Notes under the pieces: model-generated | Told to the model about the DNA's origin: nothing | Database searches by the model: none | Seen by the model: the letters and a program-made list of their open reading frames with translations, nothing else | Shown: in pieces, positions 54,346 through 63,322 of the stretch | How the letters are laid out: each line of letters begins with the position of its first letter | How positions within the stretch are numbered: the stretch's first letter is position 1 | Assembly (NCBI GenBank): GCA_023391005.1 | Contig: JAEWBS010000141.1 | Location: forward strand, 1-64,000 | Length of the DNA: 64,000 nt | Direction: 5' to 3' | DNA from: Bacillota bacterium | GTDB lineage: Bacteria; Bacillota; Clostridia; Oscillospirales; Ruminococcaceae | Position numbers and translations under genes: made by a program

Positions 54346-55397
54346 TGTTGGTAAAGAAAAAGAGCCGGGTTTTAATTGTTGACGATTCTATTCTTTTTCG
54401 TACAACGCTCTCCAAAAGGCTTGAGGAAGATCCATTTTTTGAAGTGATCGGTACCGCCTCGGACGCGTTGGAGGCGATGGAAAAAATTAAAGAGCTTCAC
54501 CCCGATGTTGTGACGCTTGATGTTGAAATGCCTAAGATGAGTGGCATTGAATTTCTTAAAAAGCTCATGCCGCTTTATCCGACGCCGGTAGTTGTCGTCA
54601 GCTCCGCCCCCATTACAACGCTTAACGCGTTAGATGCTGGCGCAGTCGATTTTGTCAAGAAGCCGGTGGTCAATTCCCCGAATGATTTAAATCAGTTTAT
54701 CCGTGAACTGGTCGTCAAGCTTAAAATTGCGTCGGTTGCCCGGGTGGGGCAGAAAAAGGCATTGGCCGCCCGGCCCGCCGAATCCAAGCCGCTGGTACAC
54801 CCAGCACTGACCCGCACCATAGACGATATGGTCATCGCCATCGGGGCTTCGACCGGCGGCACCGAGGCCATTCTGGCTGTGGTCAGAGATCTGCCGCCCA
54901 CGACGCCGGGCATTGTCGTTGTGCAGCATATGCCGCCCGTCTTTACAAGAATGTATGCCGAGCGGCTCAATAACGTCTGCCGCATGGCCGTTAAAGAAGC
55001 CGAGCACGGCGACCGGGTTGAAGCTGGAAAAATTATTATCGCCGCAGGTGAGTTTCAGCTGCAATTAGCCAAGGACGCCCAAGGCTACTATGTTAAAAGT
55101 CAGCGCGGCGAGAAGGTTAGCGGGCATTGCCCCTCGGTTGACGTGCTGTTTAATTCGGTTGCCCAAACGGCAGGGGCACGCTCTGTCGGAGTCATTCTGA
55201 CCGGCATGGGGGCGGATGGCGCCAAGGGCCTGCTGCAAATGAAAAAGGCCGGGGCTTATACGATCGGGCAGGATAAAGAAAGCTGCATTGTATATGGGAT
55301 GCCGATGGTGGCCTTTAATATCGGCGGCGTTCTAAAGCAACTGCCGCTTGATCAGATCGGCGATGAAATTTTGCGCTATTTAAATACTGTAAAATGA
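54345..55397 (+). CDS. cheB: Chemotaxis methylesterase/deamidase CheB
   Basis: CheB demethylates and deamidates chemoreceptors when phosphorylated. The 350-residue protein has a receiver domain (about 8-125) with Asp59 in VVTLDVEMPKM, a linker, and the methylesterase domain (about 160-345) with the catalytic Ser in IGASTGGTEA, His in VVQHMPPVFTR and Asp in GMGADGAKGL. The start is GTG 54345 (or TTG 54348), overlapping cheR. Last gene of the plus-strand chemotaxis operon. Confidence 0.95.
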   Translation: MLVKKKSRVLIVDDSILFRTTLSKRLEEDPFFEVIGTASDALEAMEKIKELHPDVVTLDVEMPKMSGIEFLKKLMPLYPTPVVVVSSAPITTLNALDAGAVDFVKKPVVNSPNDLNQFIRELVVKLKIASVARVGQKKALAARPAESKPLVHPALTRTIDDMVIAIGASTGGTEAILAVVRDLPPTTPGIVVVQHMPPVFTRMYAERLNNVCRMAVKEAEHGDRVEAGKIIIAAGEFQLQLAKDAQGYYVKSQRGEKVSGHCPSVDVLFNSVAQTAGARSVGVILTGMGADGAKGLLQMKKAGAYTIGQDKESCIVYGMPMVAFNIGGVLKQLPLDQIGDEILRYLNTVK

Positions 55398-55444
55398 ATC
55401 GTAGCGGATAAAAACGTGACTTGTAAATATAAGTCTCAACCTAT

Positions 55445-55487
55445 AAAAAAAGGCTCTAGCATTTGCTTGCTAGAGCCTTTTTTCTAT
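55445..55487. terminator. Bidirectional terminator after cheB
   Basis: AAAAAAAGGCTCTAGC, loop ATTTGCTT, GCTAGAGCCTTTTTT. It also serves the convergent transporter gene. Confidence 0.92.
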
Positions 55488-55568
55488 TTTTTATATGGGA
55501 CATCACTGCAAGATCTTTATGCGTTCGTAATCACCGAATAGAACAGACATCACAAAAGGATTAACGCG

Positions 55569-56462
55569 CTATGAGTTATCAATCTCGATGGCTTTTCGAT
55601 CCCATATGGTTAGCAACAAAACCGCTGCTAAAATCAATGCCGAGCCAATCGCTGTGAATATCCCAAAAGGCTCTTGCAATGCTACAATGCCAAGCACAAT
55701 GCTGGCAATCGGCTCAAAGGTGCTGAGAATCGCGGCGCGTTGTGATCCAACAATAAAAGCGCCCGTTTGAAAACAAACCGTTGCTCCCAATGTAACGGTC
55801 AACGCAAATATTGCGCACAAGAACCACACCTGTGCCGAATCGGGGAATGTCAGCGTTTTTGTTGCGAGCAGAGCGACCAAAAGCACCGCGGAACAGATGA
55901 TGGACATATAAAAACTGAGCTGAACCGCACTCATGCCCTTGAGGGTTGTCAGTTTATTCAAACCAATGACATAAACCGCAAAGGTAATTCCAGAAGAAAA
56001 GGATAGCGCCAATCCCAAAAGACTGGTTTGTCCACCGGGTGTATAAAAGCATAATATTCCCGCCGTACACAGCCCAACGCATATGCTTTTCGTAAGGCTA
56101 AGCGGTTCTTTAAAAAAAAGAGTGCAGCCCAGCAGGACAAACACAGGGTAAATGAAATGAACGGTCGTTGCCACCCCGGAAGATATGTATTGATAAGACG
56201 CGAACAACAGCATGGGCGTGAAAGCACCCCCAAAAAGCGTGAGAAACGCAATCGGCAGAATGCTATTCCTGTCAAAACGGATATCTTCTCCTCTGCGTTT
56301 CACCCAAAAGAATAATGGCAGGATGGCGAAAAAGTTGCGGTAAAACACGAGACTCACCGTATTCACACCATGGCGATAAATCATTTTGGCCACAATTGGC
56401 ATACTGCCGTAAATTAAAGCAGAGATAATAACTAAAAGGCTTCCTTTTAAGTAACGATTCAT
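55569..56462 (-). CDS. EamA/DMT-family transporter
   Basis: A 297-residue membrane protein with ten hydrophobic helices in two EamA repeats (about 5-140 and 150-285). Features include NRYLKGSLLVIISALIYGSMPI at the start and GSQRAAILSTFEPIASIVLGIVALQEPFG in the second repeat, a hallmark of drug/metabolite exporters of the RhaT/EamA group. Substrate unknown; amino-acid or metabolite efflux is common. It follows the RpiR gene by 52 bp on the same strand, so probably the same operon. Confidence 0.88.
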   Translation of the reverse strand: MNRYLKGSLLVIISALIYGSMPIVAKMIYRHGVNTVSLVFYRNFFAILPLFFWVKRRGEDIRFDRNSILPIAFLTLFGGAFTPMLLFASYQYISSGVATTVHFIYPVFVLLGCTLFFKEPLSLTKSICVGLCTAGILCFYTPGGQTSLLGLALSFSSGITFAVYVIGLNKLTTLKGMSAVQLSFYMSIICSAVLLVALLATKTLTFPDSAQVWFLCAIFALTVTLGATVCFQTGAFIVGSQRAAILSTFEPIASIVLGIVALQEPFGIFTAIGSALILAAVLLLTIWDRKAIEIDNS

Positions 56463-56514
56463 AATTTTCTCCTATTATCATCTCTTACCGACAGATTAAC
56501 ATAACGGTAAGCTG

Positions 56515-57363
56515 CTAACAAAGGATGTTGTTGCGAATAAGGATTTCCTCAACCTGAGCCAGAAAACGCAATGATTTTTCATAATCGTAGTCTACTACGG
56601 CATTAGCGATGTAGTTGATTAGACTGATCGGTGCCGCCGAGGTGTTTTTAAGCGCGTTGCCTTCTACATAGCAGGGGAGAATGATATCCGCTAAATCAGC
56701 CAATGCGCTGTAGTCGGGCGAAGTAATAAGAATTATAGTTGCTTTGCTGCGCCGCAGTTCCGTTAAAATCTCAATACTTTTGCGGGTATACCTCATAAAC
56801 AAAAAGTGGATACAAACATCATTCGCGCCTAACGTCAAAAGAGGTTCAGGCATTTCTGTTTCGGCGCGTGCCAATAAGCTGACATAAGGTCTGATGGTCA
56901 TCAGACGGGTGAATGCATAATGCGCCAATGCGTGGGATTCACGCAGGCCGTTGATATACACATGCTCGGCATTTACAATCAGCTCAACGGCGCGTTTGAG
57001 TTGATCAAGCGGCATTTCCATCATTGTGCGGTTAATATTCTGAATATCCCGGCTGAAGGTATTAAACAATAGCTCGTCACGTGACACGCTGGTGTAAAGT
57101 CGGTTAAATTTGTCAACTAGGGTACCTTGTTGTACGCGCATATCACTTTGTATTTGTTTTTGGAAGTCGGTAAAGCCAGCATATCCCATTCGGCGGGCAA
57201 AACGAAGCACTGTTGTTGTACTTACGTCAGACTTTTCCGCCGTACTTTCCAACGTTAAAAATGCAACATCATTAGGATGCGCCAGAATAAAGGTTGCGAC
57301 CTTTTGCAATTGTCGCGGCAGGGAAGAAAAGTCCTTGGAAACACGCTGTAAAATACTGCTCAT
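56515..57363 (-). CDS. RpiR/MurR-family transcriptional regulator
   Basis: A 282-residue regulator. The N-terminal helix-turn-helix (about 1-75) includes LESTAEKSDVSTTTVLRFARRMGYAGF, characteristic of RpiR. A SIS-like domain follows (about 120-270), with HVYINGLRESHALAHYAF and TIILITSPDYSALADLADI. Family members sense phosphosugars or amino-acid metabolites. Divergent from the gltS-like gene; two 14-bp palindromes in the shared region are likely operators. Confidence 0.92.
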   Translation of the reverse strand: MSSILQRVSKDFSSLPRQLQKVATFILAHPNDVAFLTLESTAEKSDVSTTTVLRFARRMGYAGFTDFQKQIQSDMRVQQGTLVDKFNRLYTSVSRDELLFNTFSRDIQNINRTMMEMPLDQLKRAVELIVNAEHVYINGLRESHALAHYAFTRLMTIRPYVSLLARAETEMPEPLLTLGANDVCIHFLFMRYTRKSIEILTELRRSKATIILITSPDYSALADLADIILPCYVEGNALKNTSAAPISLINYIANAVVDYDYEKSLRFLAQVEEILIRNNILC

Positions 57364-57397
57364 ATAAACAGCCCCCAGAAAAAAGTAGTGCCTTTAT

Positions 57398-57425
57398 TGT
57401 ATAGCGCAATTTGCCGAGATGTCAA
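57398..57425 (-). promoter_or_regulatory. Promoter of the RpiR operon
   Basis: Minus strand TTGACA (57425-57420), 16-base spacer, TATACA (57403-57398), about 35 bases before the start codon. Confidence 0.65.
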
Positions 57426-57448
57426 TGTTTACCGAAGTTTGTTATAAA

Positions 57449-57462
57449 GTATTATATAATAC
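57449..57462. promoter_or_regulatory. Palindromic operator candidate, site 1
   Basis: GTATTATATAATAC is a perfect 14-bp palindrome 24 bp upstream of the RpiR promoter. It shares the pattern GTAYTATATARTAC with site 2 at 57629, differing only at one symmetric pair. Confidence 0.6.
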
Positions 57463-57594
57463 ATTAAATATGATAATTTAATACTAAAAATTTGTCAATA
57501 GGTATTAGTTAATCCTAATATTAAAATTAATTGTTAATATAAGCTATAAATGATACCGAATATTAGAGATAATCATGAAAAATTAAACTAAATA

Positions 57595-57624
57595 TTGACA
57601 GCACATATTTTGCTTTGCTATATT
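57595..57624 (+). promoter_or_regulatory. Sigma-A promoter of the gltS-like operon
   Basis: TTGACA (57595-57600), 18-base spacer, TATATT (57619-57624). Predicted start near 57631, inside the palindrome of site 2. Confidence 0.75.
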
Positions 57625-57628
57625 GAGT

Positions 57629-57642
57629 GTACTATATAGTAC
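57629..57642. promoter_or_regulatory. Palindromic operator candidate, site 2
   Basis: GTACTATATAGTAC, a perfect 14-bp palindrome covering the predicted transcription start of the symporter operon. A protein bound here would block initiation. Probably recognised by the RpiR regulator encoded divergently (inference). Confidence 0.65.
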
Positions 57643-57705
57643 TTTTTATAGGAGCGCTCATTGAGGACCGACGAAAGAATTGCACAAAAAGATGGAGGTA
57701 AAAAC

Positions 57706-59094
57706 ATGATCCCCAACACAGCATTAAACGGCGCGACGCTAGATGCTCTCTTTGTTCATGTTTCGTTGCTAGGCATTTTACTTCTAATTTCAACATGGCT
57801 CCGACTCAAAATTCCTCTGCTCAAGCAATATCACATACCCGCCTCGCTGGTTGCCGGTGTCATCGGTCTTATTTTAGGTCCATTTTTTATTGGCGTTATC
57901 TCTTCGGAGGTCACAACTACCTGGTCGGGTTTAGCAGGCCGCCTTATTGTTATCGTCTTTGCACCTATGATGATGGGCAAGAACAAGTACTCGGGTAAAT
58001 CTATCGCGAAAAAAGCGCTTGGATCAATTATATGGAGCTACAATGCCAGCTTTGTGCAATATGCCTTCCCAATTTTAGTCACCGCACTCGTGTTGACACC
58101 CGCCTTTGGCGTGAATGAGTTGTTTGGCACAGTGGTTGAACAAGGTTGGGCCGGCGGACATGGCACTGCGGGCGGTATGGCTATTGTGTTTGAGGAGCTG
58201 GGCTGGCTGGATGGCCAATCTTTGTCGGTTACCTCCGCCACCATAGGGCTTCTTTTCGGAATCATCGGTGGCATTATTATTATCAACATCGGTACCCGCA
58301 AGGGATGGACCGCCTTTTTACATGATACGACCGGTATTAAAAACGAAGAAGTAGAACTTTTTACCAAAGAAAAACCGGTAAGCGGTCATGACGCTATTAG
58401 CTCGGGCGTTATCAATAATCTTGCTTTTCACGGAGCGCTTATTTCAGTGGCCATATTTATAGGTTGGATTTTAAATAAATTGTTAAAAAGCTACCTCAAT
58501 TTTTCAGTATCGTGGTTTGTTACAGCATTATTTGGCGGTCTTTTCGTTTGGAAGCTGATTGAGAAGACCAGTTGGGGCGATGCTGTCGACAAAGGGACAC
58601 TGAGCAGCCTACAAGGTATTTCGCTGGAATTTTTGGTTGCAGGAGCTGTTGCCTCGGTCAACATTCCGATCGTCATTGCTTACGCTGTGCCTTTGATTAT
58701 CACACAAGTCGGCATGATGGTTATTCAGCTGTTCCTTAACATCTGGTTTGCACGCCGAATTTTCGGAGAATATTGGCTTGAGAACAGCATGGTGCTTTTT
58801 GGAACCTACACAGGTGTGGCTGCTACCGGTTTGTTGCTGCTCAAAACCTGTGATCCCGAGTCCAAATCCGATGCGCTTTCGGTCTATGCAGCACGCGCGC
58901 CCTTTACCGGCTGGGCACTCGGTGGTGGCGTGCTGACCTCGATGACGCCTGTTTGGGTTATGCAGTTTGGCGCAGTCAAGGTAGGATTGGTTTATCTCGC
59001 GGGTACGGCGATCACCTTTATTCTTCCTAAGATCTTGGGCATTTGGAACCCTGTTGTCAAGAAAAGCAATACGGTCAACCCCCAGTCTGTATAA
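57706..59094 (+). CDS. gltS: Sodium:glutamate symporter, GltS/ESS family
   Basis: A 462-residue membrane protein with about 11-12 helices. LLISTWLRLKIPLLKQYHIPASLVAGVIGLILG near the start and GTVVEQGWAGGHGTAGGMAIVFEELG are typical of the ESS family, which takes up glutamate with sodium. Some members in Clostridia carry related amino acids, so substrate is only probable. ATG at 57706 follows GGAGG; the frame from 57661 is a poor alternative. Operon with the ornithine-cyclodeaminase-family gene. Confidence 0.88.
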   Translation: MIPNTALNGATLDALFVHVSLLGILLLISTWLRLKIPLLKQYHIPASLVAGVIGLILGPFFIGVISSEVTTTWSGLAGRLIVIVFAPMMMGKNKYSGKSIAKKALGSIIWSYNASFVQYAFPILVTALVLTPAFGVNELFGTVVEQGWAGGHGTAGGMAIVFEELGWLDGQSLSVTSATIGLLFGIIGGIIIINIGTRKGWTAFLHDTTGIKNEEVELFTKEKPVSGHDAISSGVINNLAFHGALISVAIFIGWILNKLLKSYLNFSVSWFVTALFGGLFVWKLIEKTSWGDAVDKGTLSSLQGISLEFLVAGAVASVNIPIVIAYAVPLIITQVGMMVIQLFLNIWFARRIFGEYWLENSMVLFGTYTGVAATGLLLLKTCDPESKSDALSVYAARAPFTGWALGGGVLTSMTPVWVMQFGAVKVGLVYLAGTAITFILPKILGIWNPVVKKSNTVNPQSV

Positions 59095-59142
59095 AATATA
59101 AAAATAATTTTAAACTTTGAAACAGAAGGGATGTAAGCTATC

Positions 59143-60264
59143 ATGGCAAAGAAAACCGAATTTCTGTACTTATCCGAACCCGATATGATCAAAGCAGGCG
59201 TTCTTGATTCAAAGCACTGTGTTGATGTGCTGGATGAAATGTTCCAGCTGATGGGCAAAGGCGATTACATTATGGGCGGCCCGCATCACAATGAGCATGG
59301 CATTAAAATCAGCTTCCCGAAGGAGAGTCCTTTCCCTAACATGCCACTAGATGGCCCTGACCGCCGTTTTATGTCGATGGTTGCTTACTTAGGCGGACGC
59401 TTTAACGTATGCGGTGAAAAATGGTATGGGTCTAACATTGTCAATCCAAAGCGCGGTTTGCCGCGTTCTGTGCTGACTGTTATGCTCAACGACCCCGATA
59501 CCTGCGAACCGCTGGCGTTGATGTCGGCGAATTTGATCAGCGCGGTTCGTACAGGCTCTGTTCCTGGTGTTGGTACGCGGTATTTAGCCCGCAAGAACTC
59601 CGAGGTTTGCAGCGTCATTGGCGCCGGTCCCATCAACAAGGCTTGCTTTCAGGCAATTCACGCTGAAGCGGCAAATCTTAAGAAGCTGGTGGTTTATGAT
59701 ATTTTTATCGAGACGGCACAAAAGTTTGTTGCATGGGCAAAGGAGGAGCTGGGCATTGATGGCGTGATTGCATCTTCTCTTGAAGAAGCCGTTCGGGCAG
59801 GCGATATTATCAGCGTTGCAGCTTCTCGGTTAAAGCCTGTTGAAATTGCCGACGAATGGATCCAAAAGGGCTCCACCATTTTATTGACGGGTGCGTCCAT
59901 CATTGAGGATGGGTATTGGTGCAACACCAAAATCGTTTTCGACAACCCCCTGATGCACGCCGCTTATATGCAGGATGCGCACGAGACGCCCGATGTGCTG
60001 CAAGCTTATAGTGGTATGATGGGCGGTGTAATCTACCGCTTGGTGGACGAAGGCAAGTTGCCACCGCTTGAGCAACATCTTTCGTTGGGTGCAATTGCAT
60101 CGGGATCACAATCAGGACGTACAAGCGACGATGAGCGTATCGCACTGATGACAGGCGGCATGCCGGTTGAGGATGTCGCATGGGGCTTTGAAATCTATTC
60201 TCAAGCTAAAAAAATGGGCATTGGACAAACGCTGACCCTCTGGGACGAAGCCCATTGGATTTAA
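59143..60264 (+). CDS. Ornithine cyclodeaminase/mu-crystallin family protein
   Basis: A 373-residue NAD(P)-dependent protein. The N-terminal dimerisation part (FLYLSEPDMIKAGVL) and the Rossmann site VCSVIGAGPINKACFQAI (about 165) fit the ornithine cyclodeaminase/mu-crystallin family. The sequence resembles members annotated as tyramine oxidase subunit B, a name whose biochemical basis I cannot confirm here. Pairing with a glutamate-type symporter, a DMT transporter and an RpiR regulator suggests amino-acid or amine catabolism. ATG at 59143 follows GAAGGGATG. Last gene of the plus-strand unit. Confidence 0.82.
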   Translation: MAKKTEFLYLSEPDMIKAGVLDSKHCVDVLDEMFQLMGKGDYIMGGPHHNEHGIKISFPKESPFPNMPLDGPDRRFMSMVAYLGGRFNVCGEKWYGSNIVNPKRGLPRSVLTVMLNDPDTCEPLALMSANLISAVRTGSVPGVGTRYLARKNSEVCSVIGAGPINKACFQAIHAEAANLKKLVVYDIFIETAQKFVAWAKEELGIDGVIASSLEEAVRAGDIISVAASRLKPVEIADEWIQKGSTILLTGASIIEDGYWCNTKIVFDNPLMHAAYMQDAHETPDVLQAYSGMMGGVIYRLVDEGKLPPLEQHLSLGAIASGSQSGRTSDDERIALMTGGMPVEDVAWGFEIYSQAKKMGIGQTLTLWDEAHWI

Positions 60265-60352
60265 TGTTAAATCAGCACTTGTTACATGCCATTAAAGAGG
60301 GATAATAGGCGTGTCTCTAGGGCTGTAAAATGCCCTGTTAAAAAATAATGAC

Positions 60353-60402
60353 AAAAAGCGTCTTGTACATTGGCTTTTACGGCCAGTTCAAGACGCTTTT
60401 AT
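60353..60402. terminator. Bidirectional terminator between the OCD-like gene and fapA
   Basis: AAAAAGCGTCTTG and CAAGACGCTTTT around a loop of about 23 bases that has its own weak pairing. A small hairpin AGGGC/GCCCT followed by TTAAAAAA lies just upstream (60319-60336). Confidence 0.8.
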
Positions 60403-60463
60403 TGTGTTTAGAATTGGTTTGTGTAATTAAGCGGGCGTGAAAAGAGGGTTACCGCGCGCCCGG

Positions 60464-62131
60464 CTATTTTGTACCCAAGACAACCTCACCATCGCTATTT
60501 TGATAAAAGCGGCACATATTGGCAATATTGGTTAGCCGATAAGTTTCATGCCCAATGGTGATGCGCAGCGGCGGATAGGCTGTGTTGCAGGTTAGAGTAG
60601 CGGTTGAAATTTCGGCCTGCTGATCGGTAAACTTCTGAAGTTTCTTTTCCAGCCGGTTTTTCTTAAAAAGCACCAGATTCAGCTTGCCTTTATATTGATC
60701 GAGCAGCCTTTGCCGCTCTGCATCAGCCATGTTTTGTGATTGCTCCAAAAACAGAATATCGCTGTTGAGCGATTGAAATTCCGATAGGACGGCCTTATGC
60801 TGCTGGCGGATCTGAATACGCTCCTTGAGCATGTTGGGGGTAACCCCCAATACGATATTAATAGGCGTATAAGAGCGTGAACCGACAATCTTAACGTCAA
60901 TAGAGCCAAAGACGCTGATGTTTCCGCCAACCAGCGTGCCTCGACCAGCCAAAGTCAACCCACCGTCCGCCTCAACGGTGGAGTTGATGACCGACTCCGA
61001 TTTAATATCGCCGCCGGCCCGCACTGTGCAATTTTCAATAAACTTGGCGGTGATATCTTTTTGTGCCTCTAAAATTCCTTTACCCATGCCGTTGATGCCC
61101 TTTTGAAGGATAATATTGCCGCCAGCATAGATAGAGGCGCCCTCAACAATGCCATAAACGGTGACATCGCCATTCGTTCTGATGGAATAACCCTCGCAAA
61201 CGTCCCCTGAGACAACGACATTGCCGGTAAAATTGATGTTGCCGACCGAATTGTTGACATTTCCGTTGACTTTGAAGGTATGCTCCACGCAAAAGCGCCG
61301 ATCGGTGAAGACCAGATTACCATCAGTTGCGGCAACAAGTTGACTCATATGCTCGTCAACGGTGACAAGATCAACATTTTCGCCGCGTGGAACGGCGGGC
61401 GCCTTAGCGGCGCGTGGCCGCAGAGGCTTATTGTAGACACTGGTGCCAATACTGCCCTGCACAGGATTAATAATTTCGCAGATAACTGTTCCTTTTGAAA
61501 CATTATTGACAATATGCATGTTTTTAAAATCGATACTGCCATCGGGACGCTCATCAAAATGGGGTTTACTTGTGCGGTCAAACAGCTCTCTGACATAACC
61601 GTCCACGCCGTCGACAGAGGCAATGCCCTGCGCAATGACGACGGGCGTATTATAAAGCAGCGAACCGGGGCGGGCGACAAAAAAGTTGTTTAGGGCCTCT
61701 TCATCGACGCCAAAGGTAATCCGGCAGTCGTTTAAAATGCGATGCAATATTTCTGGGGTAAAGGTCTCGGCCTCCTCCTCGGTGGGAGGGCGCAGAAAAA
61801 TACGCGCCTTGGTGGTCGCTTTATTGACCTGAACCTCCAGACGGTGATGGGCGGCCCAAGAGGAGGGGGGCACTATGAGGCTGGTCCAGCTGTCGTTATC
61901 CACATTTGAGGGCGCAACGGGAGACGGCAGGCGCTCCTCATCCGATATAGTTCTGTCGGATGAAGAGTCGGTGGATGCTTCGACCGACGGCGTTTGAGCA
62001 ACTGCGTCTGCATCCGATGCCGGATCAGGCTCGTGCGATAAAGCCTCAAGATTGATCGGCTCGTCCTTTTGTCTCGTCTGAAACAGCCTGTACAATAAGC
62101 TTCCTTTTTTTGTTTGATCTTCTTGTTTCAT
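60464..62131 (-). CDS. FapA-family protein (DUF342)
   Basis: A 555-residue polymer-forming DUF342/FapA protein. The first 85 residues are acidic and low in complexity; the N-terminal FapA domain (about 90-270) has ITFGVDEEALNNFF and GIASVDGVDGYVRELF. A right-handed beta-helix follows (about 275-420; VNNSVGNINFTGNVVVSGDV, YGIVEGASIYAGGNIIL), then a coiled coil (about 430-510). Flagellar assembly protein A localises proteins to the pole in Vibrio; the role in Firmicutes is open. ATG at 62131 follows GGAGG. Operon with cheC and cheD. Confidence 0.85.
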   Translation of the reverse strand: MKQEDQTKKGSLLYRLFQTRQKDEPINLEALSHEPDPASDADAVAQTPSVEASTDSSSDRTISDEERLPSPVAPSNVDNDSWTSLIVPPSSWAAHHRLEVQVNKATTKARIFLRPPTEEEAETFTPEILHRILNDCRITFGVDEEALNNFFVARPGSLLYNTPVVIAQGIASVDGVDGYVRELFDRTSKPHFDERPDGSIDFKNMHIVNNVSKGTVICEIINPVQGSIGTSVYNKPLRPRAAKAPAVPRGENVDLVTVDEHMSQLVAATDGNLVFTDRRFCVEHTFKVNGNVNNSVGNINFTGNVVVSGDVCEGYSIRTNGDVTVYGIVEGASIYAGGNIILQKGINGMGKGILEAQKDITAKFIENCTVRAGGDIKSESVINSTVEADGGLTLAGRGTLVGGNISVFGSIDVKIVGSRSYTPINIVLGVTPNMLKERIQIRQQHKAVLSEFQSLNSDILFLEQSQNMADAERQRLLDQYKGKLNLVLFKKNRLEKKLQKFTDQQAEISTATLTCNTAYPPLRITIGHETYRLTNIANMCRFYQNSDGEVVLGTK

Positions 62132-62170
62132 AGTGGCCTCCGCCTTCTGGAACTATTTTTAAAAAATTGT

Positions 62171-62659
62171 TTAAAAACGCCATTCTCCCTTGAGTGCGGA
62201 CTTAATCAGCATGGTGCCGGTGGTCGCGTCAAAATAACAGGTGCGACCATAGTCCTTACCCGTGTCCTCAGCGATGATGGGAATGCGAAACCGCGCCAGC
62301 CCGGCTTTAACGGCTTGCGTGTTACGTCCGCCAATGTTGCCCAAGGGGGAATTGCTTGTTTCAGCAAACATCTGGGCGCCACCGGCAATTTTGGCGGTTA
62401 AAGCCGCCGCGCGTGCGCCCTGAAACTGCATGGCTTTGAGCAGCTCGAGCAGTGCGGTATCGGCAAATTTCAGCGGTTGACTGCTGCCTGAGGATAGCTG
62501 TTTGCTATCTGGCAGCATAATGTGCGCCATACCCGCAACTTTTTTATCAGCGTCATATAAGCAAATTGCCACGCAGGAACCCAGTGCGAAGGTGACCAGC
62601 TCATCTTCGCCTTTAACCACGTTCATATCCGCAATGCCAACCTTAACCGTATTCTTCAT
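62171..62659 (-). CDS. cheD: Chemoreceptor glutamine deamidase CheD
   Basis: CheD deamidates receptors and, in Bacillus-type chemotaxis, binds CheC as part of adaptation. The 162-residue protein has VTFALGSCVAICLYD with the catalytic Cys, MAHIMLPDS with the catalytic His, and KIAGGAQMF. It overlaps the cheC stop by one base (TAATG). Confidence 0.95.
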   Translation of the reverse strand: MKNTVKVGIADMNVVKGEDELVTFALGSCVAICLYDADKKVAGMAHIMLPDSKQLSSGSSQPLKFADTALLELLKAMQFQGARAAALTAKIAGGAQMFAETSNSPLGNIGGRNTQAVKAGLARFRIPIIAEDTGKDYGRTCYFDATTGTMLIKSALKGEWRF

Positions 62660-63279
62660 TATTCAACCCCGAGATTGCGCATGATTCTTTGCAGCGAATC
62701 TGCAGTGGGAATTAACAGAATATGGCTGGTCATATTCTCGGCGTCACCGTTAAACTCATCCTGAATAAAAATGACCTTATCGCTGATGTCCGCAAAATAA
62801 ATAGCGGGCACGCTTAAAATGGCGCCGGCCATGTCAACGGTCATGGAGGGAACTGAAATGTCAATGGTCAGACCGGTAAGCTGTGCAATGGCATTAACAT
62901 AAGAAGCCGCCATAATGTTGCCAATCTCTTTTAAAGCGGAGATTGAAAGCTCGTCAAGCTCATGAAAGCCATTGAAGCATCCACCCAGTAGATCGTTGAC
63001 AATCGCGTGGGCAAAATCTTTTTCGAGTAGGAACATCATCATGCCGTTGACCTCGCCCGAGATGGTCAGCATAATGCCGACAATCATCGTTTCGGGCCCG
63101 CCCAGCTCTTCGGCGACTTTTTCATAGTCGAGCACATTTATGGTCGGCACGCTGATGTTTACCGGCTTTTGCAGCATGGCGGCTAGCGATGTGGCCGCGT
63201 TGCCGGTGCCGATGTTGCCAATTTCTCTAAGTACATCAAGATGCATCGCGTTCAGGTCACTATAATCGTTTAATGCCAT
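62659..63279 (-). CDS. cheC: CheY-P phosphatase CheC
   Basis: CheC dephosphorylates CheY-P and is stimulated by CheD. The 206-residue protein has both phosphatase signatures: LREIGNIGTGNAATSLA near residue 14 and LKEIGNIMAASYVNAI near residue 114, each with the key Glu and Asn. That makes it a two-site CheC rather than CheX. ATG at 63279 has AAAGAGGT upstream. Operon flgG-cheC-cheD-fapA. Confidence 0.95.
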   Translation of the reverse strand: MALNDYSDLNAMHLDVLREIGNIGTGNAATSLAAMLQKPVNISVPTINVLDYEKVAEELGGPETMIVGIMLTISGEVNGMMMFLLEKDFAHAIVNDLLGGCFNGFHELDELSISALKEIGNIMAASYVNAIAQLTGLTIDISVPSMTVDMAGAILSVPAIYFADISDKVIFIQDEFNGDAENMTSHILLIPTADSLQRIMRNLGVE

Positions 63280-63322
63280 ATATTTATAACCTCTTTCGTT
63301 TGCGAATCGTTAAAGGGCGGGA

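Noticed and set aside
61893..61903. DnaA box TTATCCACA
   Set aside because: A single copy inside the fapA coding region, far from the recF end and without companion boxes.
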